Shown here piece after piece: positions 22,884-30,877 of a DNA stretch of 40,145 nt. Below the pieces are notes generated by a model, which worked only from the letters and a program-made list of their open reading frames with translations, made no database searches and was not told the origin of the DNA. The position numbers and the translations under genes were made by a program. The number at the start of each line of letters is the position of its first letter. The first letter of the stretch is position 1. The stretch is taken from IMG/VR virus record IMGVR_UViG_3300035661_004728, positions 1-40,145 of that record; one strand, written 5' to 3'. The DNA comes from a virus.

Positions 22884-23696
22884 GTGGTAAACGCCTTCGG
22901 CTTCAGCGGCGGGGCCGGCGCGGTCGGCAACAAGGTGGCGGGCAAGGGCGGCCTGGGCATCTCGCTGCAGCTGGAGGAAGCGCCCGGCATGCCGCTGGCG
23001 GCGGGTATCCAGCAGCTGCTGGATCGGGGCCTGGGCGAGCACCTGATGCAGATCGAGGCCGCCTATGTGCGGGCCATGGACAGCGTCATCGAGCGGGACA
23101 AGAAGAAGCTGCGCGACGACGTGGAGGCCGGCGGCTTCCACAACGGCGCCAAGCTGGCGAAGACCTGGCGCGGGGCGGTCTATCCCAAGAGCCAGCCGAC
23201 GCTGGAGCCGGCCGGGTGGCTGGCCTCGCGGGCCAAGACCATCATCGACGCCTTCGAGACGGGGGCGGTGATCACCGTCAAGCAGGCCAAGTTCCTGGCC
23301 ATCCCCCTCGGGCCGGCCAAGGCCATCGTGAGGCGGATGAACCAGGGCCGGAACCGCACGCGCGGCGCCTTCGGAAAATTCGAGAAGGAGGCCAACCCGG
23401 TGGTGCGGGTGGAGGCCGTGCTGGGGGTGGACCTGATCGCCGTCATGGACGCCGCCGGCGACCGAGGCGTGCTCATCCCCGCGAACGCCGTGCGCCTGAC
23501 GCCGGGCGGGCGGGAGGCGAAGAAGCAGAACGGCAAGGCCACGCCGCTGTTCGTGCTGGTCAAGCAGGCCACGCTGACCAAGCGGATCCGAGGCGGCGCC
23601 CTGCTGCGGGAGATCGGCAGCGGTTTCGAGCGGGACTTCTCCGCGGCCCTGCGCACCACGCTAGCGCCCGAGAATGTGGAAGGCGGCGCGTCGTGA
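22884..23696 (+). CDS. DUF6441-like phage protein
   Basis: A 270-residue protein resembling DUF6441, found in the head-tail module of alphaproteobacterial siphophages. The helical N-terminus contains IQQLLDRGLGEHLMQIEAAY; the signature KQAKFLAIPLGPAK lies near 133, and PLFVLVKQATLTKRIRGGAL near 214. GTG start with GGAGG 7 nt upstream, just after the previous stop. A structural or tail-completion role is likely from position, not proven. Confidence 0.65.
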   Translation: MVNAFGFSGGAGAVGNKVAGKGGLGISLQLEEAPGMPLAAGIQQLLDRGLGEHLMQIEAAYVRAMDSVIERDKKKLRDDVEAGGFHNGAKLAKTWRGAVYPKSQPTLEPAGWLASRAKTIIDAFETGAVITVKQAKFLAIPLGPAKAIVRRMNQGRNRTRGAFGKFEKEANPVVRVEAVLGVDLIAVMDAAGDRGVLIPANAVRLTPGGREAKKQNGKATPLFVLVKQATLTKRIRGGALLREIGSGFERDFSAALRTTLAPENVEGGAS

Positions 23697-24163
23697 GCAC
23701 CACCCATGAAGATATCCTGCAGGGCCTGACCGCCCTGCTGGCCGCCCATCCGCTGTTCGCCGGGCTGACCGAGATCGGCATCGATGTGGCCGAGCCCGGC
23801 CAATGGCGCGACCTGGGCAACGGATTGCAGGACGCCCTGGCCGTGCAGGACGGGGCGGCGCCGGAGATCACCCGTGACGGCGGCGCGGCCGACGACTTCG
23901 AGCTGCGGTGCGAGATCATGGTGGCCTATGCCGTCCAGGGCCGCGACCGGACCGAGCGCCGCCGCCGGCGGGACGCGGCGGCCGTAGCCATTTCCGACGT
24001 GGTGGCGGCCAACCGCCAGCTGGGCCTGGCCGATGTGCAGGTCTACGCCGAGGCGGCCAGCGCGGCCCGCGACGACAATGCGCCGATCAAGGCGGCGGCC
24101 CCCGTGGCCACCCTGCTGGTGAGCCTGACCGTGGACTATACGGCCGCCAGCGCGGCCCTTTGA
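23693..24163 (+). CDS. minor tail/head-tail adaptor protein (probable)
   Basis: A 156-residue protein starting at GTG (GTGA overlap). The arrangement, an N-terminal helix (EDILQGLTALLAAHPLFAGL), a beta core (FELRCEIMVAYAVQG) and a final strand (ATLLVSLTVDYTA), resembles tail terminator or gpU-like adaptors, which lie just before the tail tube gene. The family assignment is tentative. Confidence 0.6.
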   Translation: MSTTHEDILQGLTALLAAHPLFAGLTEIGIDVAEPGQWRDLGNGLQDALAVQDGAAPEITRDGGAADDFELRCEIMVAYAVQGRDRTERRRRRDAAAVAISDVVAANRQLGLADVQVYAEAASAARDDNAPIKAAAPVATLLVSLTVDYTAASAAL

Positions 24164-24177
24164 GACTGGAGCCCCAC

Positions 24178-24465
24178 ATGGCCGCCAAATCCGCCATCCC
24201 GACTGATGCGCCCTCCGTCACCGAGTCCGGAGCGCCGGGCGGCGCCCCTGTCGCCGAGCCGCCGCACTACGGTGTGATGGTGGAGGGCGAAGAGGGCACG
24301 CCCCGCGTCGGGCATGTGGTGTTTGGCCTGGCTCTTCACATCGCCGAGGCGATCGCGGCCGGCTGGGTGCGACGCGCCACGGCCGGCGAGGTCGAGCTGG
24401 CCTTTCCCTTCCACCATCCCCTTCCCGCCGAGCGCCCCGCGCCCGCGCCCCAAACGGAGGCCTAA
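24178..24465 (+). CDS. hypothetical tail-module protein
   Basis: A 95-residue protein of unknown function. A Ser/Pro/Ala-rich N-terminus is followed by a small folded core (GVMVEGEEGTPRVGHVVFGL, then HIAEAIAAGWVRRATAGEV) and a Pro-rich tail. It lies between the adaptor-like gene and the tail tube gene, 6 nt before the latter, so it is probably structural. Confidence 0.6.
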   Translation: MAAKSAIPTDAPSVTESGAPGGAPVAEPPHYGVMVEGEEGTPRVGHVVFGLALHIAEAIAAGWVRRATAGEVELAFPFHHPLPAERPAPAPQTEA

Positions 24466-24471
24466 GCGCCC

Positions 24472-25449
24472 ATGACCACGACCTCCCTGCCGCGGGGCCG
24501 CGGCTCCATCATCCGGGCCAGCTACCAGTCGGCCCTGGCGACGGCCATGACGACCAGCTTCTCGGAGCTGAACACCTACGGCCACGACTTCCAGAAGAGC
24601 CGGCCCCTGGGCGACGACGACATCCTGGGGGCGGGCTTCGCCAACAGCGTGGACGCCCGCCCGGCGGTGCCGGACGTGGAGGATGCCAAGGGCTCGCTGC
24701 TGGTGCCCCTGGACATCAGCCAGATCGGCTTCTGGCTGGGCGCGGCCATGGGCCGGGTCTCGGCCACGGGCACCACGCCCAAGAGCCACGTCTTCTCCAG
24801 CGGCGGCCTGACCCTGCCGTCCATGACCCTGGAGCGCCAGCTGATCAGCGGGCAGTTCGAGGAGATGGTGGGCGCGGTCGTGACCGGGATCACCTTCCCG
24901 TTCGGGGCCGGCGCCGGCTACCACCAGGTGGGCATCGACCTGGCGGGCGTGAAGATCATCGAGCCCTACAGCTCCACCCTGGCCGGGTCGCCGACCGTGG
25001 AAGCGCTTGCCAACCGCGTGCCCAAGGGCGTGGGCGTGATCAAGGTGGCGACCACCCAGATCGGCAGCATCATCAGCGGCAGCTGCAAACTGACGAACAG
25101 CGTAGACTGGGACCGCTATGTGGGCGACAGCAACTTCCCGTCGCTGGCGGCGCTGACCAAGCAGGACGTGGATTTCAACCTGACTGCCCGCTACAACACC
25201 GACGCCCTGCGCGCGTACGGCAGCCTGGGCTCCAACCTTCTGCCGACCGCCCAGCAGTTCGACATCGAGTACACGCTGAGCGCCAGCCTGAAGCTGACCC
25301 TGACGGCGAAGAACGTGCGCTGCGAGCCCGTCAATGTGCCGGTGCAGAACGGCGGCACGATGACGGTCGGCATCAAAGGCCGGGCTGAGGTGGACGCCAG
25401 CAATGCGATGCTGACGGCGACGCTGCTGAACAGTCACGCGACCTACTAG
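24472..25449 (+). CDS. major tail tube protein
   Basis: A 325-residue protein with the features of siphophage tail tube subunits: an N-terminal arm (RGRGSIIRASYQSALATAMT), a beta-rich core with DISQIGFWLGAAMGRVSATG and LTLPSMTLERQLISGQFEEM, and a second beta domain near 200-320 ending in a C-terminal beta strand. It is the last gene before the leftward insert and is followed, after that insert, by the tape-measure module, as expected for a tube protein. Confidence 0.85.
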   Translation: MTTTSLPRGRGSIIRASYQSALATAMTTSFSELNTYGHDFQKSRPLGDDDILGAGFANSVDARPAVPDVEDAKGSLLVPLDISQIGFWLGAAMGRVSATGTTPKSHVFSSGGLTLPSMTLERQLISGQFEEMVGAVVTGITFPFGAGAGYHQVGIDLAGVKIIEPYSSTLAGSPTVEALANRVPKGVGVIKVATTQIGSIISGSCKLTNSVDWDRYVGDSNFPSLAALTKQDVDFNLTARYNTDALRAYGSLGSNLLPTAQQFDIEYTLSASLKLTLTAKNVRCEPVNVPVQNGGTMTVGIKGRAEVDASNAMLTATLLNSHATY

Positions 25450-25454
25450 GCGGT

Positions 25455-25757
25455 TCAGTCCTCGAGGATAGCCAGGAGGGCTACGACCCCGGCGATAGCA
25501 AGGATCAGCTTGTTGGCCCCGAGCAAGGCCTTCGTCAGATCGCTTGAAAAGATCGACAAGGAGAGGATGGCCAGCGGAAAGAGCGCTGTGCCATCCAGGA
25601 AGTCCTTACTGGTCTGCTTGGTCAGGAAACGCTTTCGCGGATCATATCGCAGGTGGCGATAGACCGAGTAGGCGAGGGCTGACAGGAAGGTAAGCGCATC
25701 GACCCAATTGGCGTCGATGTGCTTTGAAAGCCCTACGAGCCAGCCCGGCAGGATCAG
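25455..25757 (-). CDS. membrane protein ORF without a standard start
   Basis: An open frame of 100 codons on the opposite strand to the tail genes. It has three hydrophobic stretches (GLILPGWLVGL; TALFPLAILSLSIFSS; KLILAIAGVVALLAILED), so it is an integral membrane protein. There is no ATG, GTG or TTG in the first half. The first candidate codon is CTG at 25757, which overlaps the TGA of the upstream 64-residue gene as CTGA. It may be read by unusual initiation, by frameshifting from that gene, or be a broken gene. Codon use is less GC-rich than in the tail genes. Confidence 0.45.
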   Translation of the reverse strand: MILPGWLVGLSKHIDANWVDALTFLSALAYSVYRHLRYDPRKRFLTKQTSKDFLDGTALFPLAILSLSIFSSDLTKALLGANKLILAIAGVVALLAILED

Positions 25758-25948
25758 ACCAGATGTTTTGCGTTGGCGATAACGCCGACGCCGGCGCCAA
25801 CCAGGGCTCCGAGTTCGTGGATGCCCAGAATGCCGATGGCGGGCAGCCAGCCGAAAAAGGCTCCGCCGATCACCGCGCCGGCAAGCGCCGACGATGCCAC
25901 GATACGGGCCCGATGAAGCGTCTTAGAGTCCTTGATCTTGGTGCGCAC
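25754..25948 (-). CDS. small two-helix membrane protein
   Basis: A 64-residue protein. The start is GTG 25948, with AAGGAGGGAGG just upstream, a better ribosome site than that of the ATG ten codons earlier. A basic N-terminus (RTKIKDSKTLHRARI) is followed by two hydrophobic helices (VASSALAGAVIGGAFFGWL; LGALVGAGVGVIANA). It is leftward, between the tail tube and chaperone genes, so it is probably a separately expressed moron. A holin-like or exclusion role is conceivable; no family is recognised. Confidence 0.6.
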   Translation of the reverse strand: MRTKIKDSKTLHRARIVASSALAGAVIGGAFFGWLPAIGILGIHELGALVGAGVGVIANAKHLV

Positions 25949-26137
25949 GATAGCCTCCCTCCTTGGAAGCACGGCCAAATAAGTGGTCGGTAGCGTTTAA
26001 TGAGTCAATAACGCCGGCAACCTTTTGGTAACCCTGCTGGGCCCGCCGGCTTGCCTTGTTGGCCTGCCTCGGCGAGTTGGCGCACTCCCAATCCCCATAG
26101 TCGATGACCCTGCTCCGCGAGGGGCAAAGGAGGCGTT

Positions 26138-26932
26138 TTGCATAAGGCATGGAAGGCGCCTGAGCCTGAGTGGGTGGCCTTGGCCCCCGGCGTGCGCTGG
26201 TATTTGAAACCCTACACGGGCGATATGCTGGCCCTGGTCCTGGGGCAGACGAGCGGCTTCATGGCATCAGTTGTCGCGGGCCGCGCCAGCATGATCGAGA
26301 TGGGTTTCGACACCGATCTTGGCGTGCTGACAGAGGTCAACGACATCGCGTCCCTTTCGATCCTTGCCTCGGCGGTATTCGCCGCGAAGGCCCTGTTGCT
26401 GGACTGGGAAGGATTCGCGGACGCCGAAGGCCAGAAGATCGCTCACGATGAAGAAGGGGCTATCGCAGCGGCCTTGAGATATGGGCCGCCAGGTGGGGGC
26501 CAGCCAATTCTCGAAGCATTCCTGGCTTGGATGGACAAGCCCCGTCGGCCCATCAACGCCGACTGCCGGCGCCTTCGGGAGCTGGCGGAGTATGAGTTCA
26601 AAGGCGGCGGCACGCACTGCGAGGGCTGCGCCCAGGAGGGCGCTGCTTGCGTCATGGGTGGGGTGGCGGAAGGCCACGGGGGCACGGTCTGTCCCCGGAT
26701 CGAGCATGCCCCGCAATCAGCCGAAGGTGTGGCGGCTTGGAAGGCCTGCCAGGCCCAAGGGGTCTGGCGCCGAAGCGATACGAGCGGAGCGCTGATGGGG
26801 CTGGACTTTGCCCAGGCCCTGGCCTGGACGCGCGCGCAAGACGTCCATGACGATGGAGCGGTGTTCCGCTGCCTGCTTGCCATCGAGGTTGGTGCGCTAG
26901 CCGGAGACAGGATCAGAACGAAGGTCAACTGA
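26138..26932 (+). CDS. tail assembly chaperone-position protein
   Basis: A 264-residue protein starting at TTG (26138), with AAAGGAGG 4 nt upstream. The N-terminal part (WYLKPYTGDMLALVLGQTSG) and helical middle resemble the small chaperone-like proteins that sit just before the tape measure. The C-terminal third is Cys-rich (THCEGCAQEGAACVMGGVAE, then CPRIEHA), suggesting metal binding. No obvious slippery site for the usual -1 frameshift is seen. The function is from position; it stops one base before the tape-measure ATG. Confidence 0.6.
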   Translation: MHKAWKAPEPEWVALAPGVRWYLKPYTGDMLALVLGQTSGFMASVVAGRASMIEMGFDTDLGVLTEVNDIASLSILASAVFAAKALLLDWEGFADAEGQKIAHDEEGAIAAALRYGPPGGGQPILEAFLAWMDKPRRPINADCRRLRELAEYEFKGGGTHCEGCAQEGAACVMGGVAEGHGGTVCPRIEHAPQSAEGVAAWKACQAQGVWRRSDTSGALMGLDFAQALAWTRAQDVHDDGAVFRCLLAIEVGALAGDRIRTKVN

Positions 26933-26933
26933 G

Positions 26934-29090
26934 ATGAGCAGCGGCGGGTCGATAACCTTGCGCCTGGGCGTCAAGGGCGCGGAAGAAGTCAAGGCGGCTC
27001 TACGTGAGCTGGGCCCCGTAGGGGCACGAGCGCTGGAGCAGTTGGAGGCCGCCTCCAACAAGGCCGGGCGAGCAACGGAAGGTTTCGGAGCGGCCCTGAC
27101 GGCAGTGTTCGACCGCACGCGACTCGGCGTGATCGAAGAGGGCAGCGCCAAGATCGGCGTGTTCGGCTCGGCCATTGAAAAGCTGGGCCCGGCTGGGCTG
27201 GCAGCGGCAGCCGGGATCGTCGTTATGGCGACGGCTTTCGAACAGGCGATGAAGTCCATGGAGTGGGCGGAGGACCTGAAGAAGGCTTCGGAGACCATCG
27301 GCGTGAGCGTCGAGAAACTCCAGGGCTTCGACTTCGCCGCCAAGGAAAGCGGTATCGGCATAGAGGCGTTCCGCAGCGCGCTTCAGGCCGGCAACGTAGC
27401 CCTGGGCGCGTTCCAATCGGGGGTCGGTGACGCCAAGCTGAAGAAGGCGTTTGAGGGCCTGGGCTTCACCCGGGAGCAGGCGCGGACGTTCAACGATGTC
27501 GGCGACCTCCTGCCCGTGCTGGCTGACAAGATCAGCCATCTGGGGTCCACGGCGGAACAGGTGAAGCTTGCCCAGGCCTTCGGTCTGGAGGCGCTGTTGC
27601 CACTGTTGCGGGAGGGCTCGGCAGGTTTTGAAGAGCTCCAGGCGCAGGCAGACAAATACGGGGTTGTCCTCGACGAGTCCGTGATCAAGCGCACCGCGGC
27701 CGCCCGCGAGGAGATGAACAAGGCCCATGAAGTCATCGACGGCCAGTTACGGAAGGCCTTCATCGACCTTGCCCCCGACATCGCGCTCGCTACGAACCGC
27801 CTCGCCGAATTTATCGGGGTGATGGTTCAAGCACTTCAGAAATTTCACGAATGGGAAATGCGGACTACGATCGAAGATCGCAAGGCCGAACTGGCCGCGA
27901 GCGAGAAGGAGCTGGCCCGGCTACAGCAGCCTGTCATGCCGGGATACGAAAAGTATGATCTGCCTGCCCTTCGCCAGCCGAAGATCCGCAAATTGCAGGA
28001 GAGGATTGTTGCCCTGAAGGGGCAGCTGCCCGATACCTTCAGCTCCGACGACTACCCGGAGAAGCCCGGCCAATACGTCTCGGGCGGTCCCGCTGGTAGC
28101 GCAGGATCATTGGTGACGGCCGGCGGCGGATCCGGAGGCGGCAGTGGCGGCGGGACGCGGGGGCCCCAGAAGGGCGACCTGGTGCTGATGCACGGTGGCC
28201 CGAATGACCTTGAGGGGCGCGGCTACTGGGCAATTTTCGGTGATCCAGACGGTAAGATCGTAACCGAGCTGGACGCCAAGGGTTTGAAGAGCGCCGACTC
28301 GTCTAAGGCAGTCGACCTAACGACTAATCTCGGGTCCGACATCAAGCCGGGAATGAAGGATCCGGGCAAGCTGGATAACAAGGCCTGGGACCTGGGCCAG
28401 GCGTTCGACGCCAACCGGCAGGCGTTCCGGGACAGTTTCCGCGACAGCTTCCGCGAGGGGGTGCATGCGGCCATCGACGGGAACCTGGGCGACTATCTGA
28501 AGCACAAGCTGGCCGACGCGGCGCTGAACATGTTCGACAAGGCGCTGAACAACCTGGCGGACCAGCTGTTCGCCATCATGCAGTCCAGCGGCGGGGGCGG
28601 CGGCGGGGGCGGCGGCTTCCTCAGCAGCCTGTTCGCGGCCTTCAGCGGCGGCGGCGGCGGGGGCAGCGGGGCCAGCAGCGCCGGCACGGCGCTTCTGAAC
28701 GCCTTCAACGGCGGCGGCTTTGCCTGGGGCGGCCAGCTCGGGGGCCGGGGCGGGCCGCGCGACGACAAGATCCCGCTGTGGGGTTCGGACGGCGAGTTCA
28801 TGGTCAATGCCCAAGCCACGGCGCGCTACCTGCCCTTCCTGGAGGCGATCAACAGCGGCCGGGCCCTGCCGCGCTTCGCCCTGGGCGGGATGATCGGCGG
28901 CGGACGGGGCGGCGGCATGGCGGGGGGCGTGACCGTGGTGTTCCAGAACCATGCCGAATTCAATGCGCCCGGCGCGGCGCCCGAGCAGCTGGCGGCCCTG
29001 CAGGACCGCTATGAGGACTACACGCGGCGCGAGCCGCAGCGGTTCGCGCAGTATTTCCGGGCCATGGCGGCTTCCGGGGCGACGGGGTAG
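26934..29090 (+). CDS. tail tape measure protein
   Basis: A 718-residue protein with the tape-measure layout. N-terminal helical and coiled-coil segments contain a hydrophobic stretch (AGLAAAAGIVVMATAFEQAM, about 85-105); long helices follow; a Gly-rich linker lies near 395; Gly-rich runs at about 550-590 lead to the conserved C-terminal motif GSDGEFMVNAQATARYLPFL. It spans the tail lumen and sets tail length; at about 1.5 angstrom per residue this predicts a tail of roughly 100 nm. The insert at about 405-445 (KGDLVLMHGGPND) is unusual for the family. Confidence 0.9.
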   Translation: MSSGGSITLRLGVKGAEEVKAALRELGPVGARALEQLEAASNKAGRATEGFGAALTAVFDRTRLGVIEEGSAKIGVFGSAIEKLGPAGLAAAAGIVVMATAFEQAMKSMEWAEDLKKASETIGVSVEKLQGFDFAAKESGIGIEAFRSALQAGNVALGAFQSGVGDAKLKKAFEGLGFTREQARTFNDVGDLLPVLADKISHLGSTAEQVKLAQAFGLEALLPLLREGSAGFEELQAQADKYGVVLDESVIKRTAAAREEMNKAHEVIDGQLRKAFIDLAPDIALATNRLAEFIGVMVQALQKFHEWEMRTTIEDRKAELAASEKELARLQQPVMPGYEKYDLPALRQPKIRKLQERIVALKGQLPDTFSSDDYPEKPGQYVSGGPAGSAGSLVTAGGGSGGGSGGGTRGPQKGDLVLMHGGPNDLEGRGYWAIFGDPDGKIVTELDAKGLKSADSSKAVDLTTNLGSDIKPGMKDPGKLDNKAWDLGQAFDANRQAFRDSFRDSFREGVHAAIDGNLGDYLKHKLADAALNMFDKALNNLADQLFAIMQSSGGGGGGGGGFLSSLFAAFSGGGGGGSGASSAGTALLNAFNGGGFAWGGQLGGRGGPRDDKIPLWGSDGEFMVNAQATARYLPFLEAINSGRALPRFALGGMIGGGRGGGMAGGVTVVFQNHAEFNAPGAAPEQLAALQDRYEDYTRREPQRFAQYFRAMAASGATG

Positions 29091-29093
29091 GGC

Positions 29094-29783
29094 ATGACAG
29101 TCGCGTCCTTCCCTCGAACCTTCCCCCTCGGCGGCTTCAAGGCGGTGACGGCGGAGCTGATCCGCCGCCAGTCGGCCGAAGTGCTGGCCAGCGGCCGGGA
29201 CATCGGCGTGGACTTCGGCCAGCCGTCCTGGTCGTTCGAGTGGACCACCAACCGCCTTTACGGCACGGATCTGGGGGTGTGGCGCGCCTGGCTGTCCAGC
29301 CTGCGCGGGCTGACCCGCTACTTCCTGGGCTACGACCCCCTGGTGGAATACCCGATTGCCTACATGCCGGCGGGATGGGGCAGCCTGAGCCGCTATGGTG
29401 GCGGCAGCTTTGACGGCACCTGCACGGTGACGGCGATCGGCAATTCGGGTGTCTCCGGCGCGACGCGGGACTCGATCAGCGTGAGCAACCTGCCGGTCGG
29501 CCTGAAGATCAATCCGGGCGACAATTTCGGCCTGGTTCAGTCGGGCAAGTATTCCCTGCACCGGGTGTTGGACACGGCCCAGATCACCGCCAGCGGCACG
29601 GGTACGCTGACGATGTGGGTGGAGCCGGAAGTCCCCGCGGGGTTCACGACCTCGGCCACGGGCAACTTCTACCGGGCCAGCGCCAAGTTCCGCCTGGTGG
29701 CCAAGAAGGGGTTCGAGGCCGACGCCTCGGGCCGCAATCGGCCGGGCCAGGGCAGCTTCACCGGCCTTTCCACCAACCTCTGA
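29094..29783 (+). CDS. distal tail (Dit-like) protein
   Basis: A 229-residue protein following the tape measure. It starts with an amphipathic N-terminus (FPRTFPLGGFKAVTAELIRR) and is beta-rich thereafter (GVDFGQPSWSFEWTTNRLYG; TCTVTAIGNSGVSGATRDS; SISVSNLPVGLKINPGDNFG). In siphophages of this type this position holds the Dit or gp12-like tail tip protein that joins the tube to the hub. The family is inferred from order and composition. Confidence 0.65.
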   Translation: MTVASFPRTFPLGGFKAVTAELIRRQSAEVLASGRDIGVDFGQPSWSFEWTTNRLYGTDLGVWRAWLSSLRGLTRYFLGYDPLVEYPIAYMPAGWGSLSRYGGGSFDGTCTVTAIGNSGVSGATRDSISVSNLPVGLKINPGDNFGLVQSGKYSLHRVLDTAQITASGTGTLTMWVEPEVPAGFTTSATGNFYRASAKFRLVAKKGFEADASGRNRPGQGSFTGLSTNL

Positions 29784-29796
29784 CGGAGGCGAGCTG

Positions 29797-30453
29797 ATGC
29801 GTTCCCTCTCCTCCGGCGCCAAGGCCATGCTGGCCGGCGGCAGCGTGCTGCAGCGGGTGATTGTTCGCCTGAGCCTGCCCAGCGGGACGCTGTATTTCAG
29901 CGATGCCCCCGACGACATCAGCTGGGGCGGCCATACCTACTCGGGCCTGGACCAGGCGCTGCAGTTCGATGCCGGCTCGCCGTCGACGGCCGGGCGGCCG
30001 CAGCCCAGCGAGCTGTCGATCTCTGCGACCGATCCGGCCATGCTGAGCCTGGCCTTCGATTCCGGCTACTACGGCGCCAAGGCCGAGGTGGCGCTGCTGC
30101 TGTACGACACGGCCGGCGCGCCCCTGGAAGAGCATATGCTGGAGAAGGGGCGGCTGGACGCCATCACCCTGGACCAGGCCGAGGCGGATCCGGCAAACCC
30201 GGACAAGGTTGCCCCCTCGACGATCCGGGCGCCGATCTCGCCGGCGGCGGACCAGCTGGCGCGCCTGGGCACGCGCGTTCGCAGCGACGCCGACCAGCGG
30301 GCGCACCGCGACAGCACCGACGGCTTCTTCAAGGACGTGGGCATGGTGGGGCGGGTGTCCTTCGTCATGGGCCAGCAGTCGGCCAACCAGGGCGGCGGCA
30401 GCAGCGGCGGCGGCGCCGGCGAGGACGGGGGCGGCGGTGTCAACTCGCAGTAG
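29797..30453 (+). CDS. DUF2163-like tail tip protein
   Basis: A 218-residue protein with the layout of DUF2163-type minor tail proteins: an N-terminal beta strand set (LQRVIVRLSLPSGTLYFSDA, DDISWGGHTYSGLD), the PSELSISATDPAML segment and a C-terminal region ending in a Gly-rich tail (GGGSSGGGAGEDGGGG). It overlaps the next gene by 17 nt. It is part of the baseplate-like tip with the genes at 29094 and 30878. Confidence 0.7.
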   Translation: MRSLSSGAKAMLAGGSVLQRVIVRLSLPSGTLYFSDAPDDISWGGHTYSGLDQALQFDAGSPSTAGRPQPSELSISATDPAMLSLAFDSGYYGAKAEVALLLYDTAGAPLEEHMLEKGRLDAITLDQAEADPANPDKVAPSTIRAPISPAADQLARLGTRVRSDADQRAHRDSTDGFFKDVGMVGRVSFVMGQQSANQGGGSSGGGAGEDGGGGVNSQ

Positions 30454-30874
30454 GCGCTTGCCTAGCCTGGCTCCCTATGCGCGGCGCCCTGACTGGCCGA
30501 CGCGTCTGTCGCCGGTGCTAGCGCGGATGCGGGAGCCGGCGGGCTATGAGGACTGCTGCATGGCCACCAGCGCCGTGGCCGAGGCCCTGATCGGGCTCGA
30601 CTTCCTGGCGGAATTCCGTGGCCGCTACGGCAGCTATGCCGATGGCCTGGCCCTGGCGGGCGCGCGATCCGTGCGCGGCCTGATGGATCTCTATTTCACG
30701 CGCACGCCGTGCGCCTCCGCCCAGCGGGGCGACATCGCCTACGTGGTCGCGCCCTGCGCACCGGACGGCCGGCGCCGAGGCGCGCTGATGGTTGTGACCG
30801 GCGCCGTGCTGGCCGGCCACAAGGGCGCGCAGCTGCCACGGGACTTGGCGCGGATCTGCTGGAAGGTGGGTTAG
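30437..30874 (+). CDS. DUF6950/NlpC-P60-like tail protein
   Basis: A 145-residue protein read from GTG 30437, which overlaps the previous gene. The pattern PDWPTRLSPVLARM, then YEDCCMATSAVAEALIGLDF and RYGSYADGLALAGA, and finally RGDIAYVVAP, matches DUF6950, a tail-associated relative of NlpC/P60 hydrolases. The Cys of the DCC segment is the likely nucleophile; a clear catalytic His is not evident. A role in local cell-wall opening during entry is plausible. Confidence 0.7.
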   Translation: MSTRSRRLPSLAPYARRPDWPTRLSPVLARMREPAGYEDCCMATSAVAEALIGLDFLAEFRGRYGSYADGLALAGARSVRGLMDLYFTRTPCASAQRGDIAYVVAPCAPDGRRRGALMVVTGAVLAGHKGAQLPRDLARICWKVG

Positions 30875-30877
30875 GCG

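Noticed and set aside
25923-26150. Minus-strand 75-codon frame upstream of the membrane insert
   Set aside because: No ribosome site, overlaps both the chaperone-position gene start and the small membrane gene, and no recognisable pattern; coding is not supported.
26138-26932. Programmed -1 frameshift in the tail chaperone region
   Set aside because: No convincing slippery heptamer near the end of this gene and no overlapping second frame of suitable length before the tape measure.
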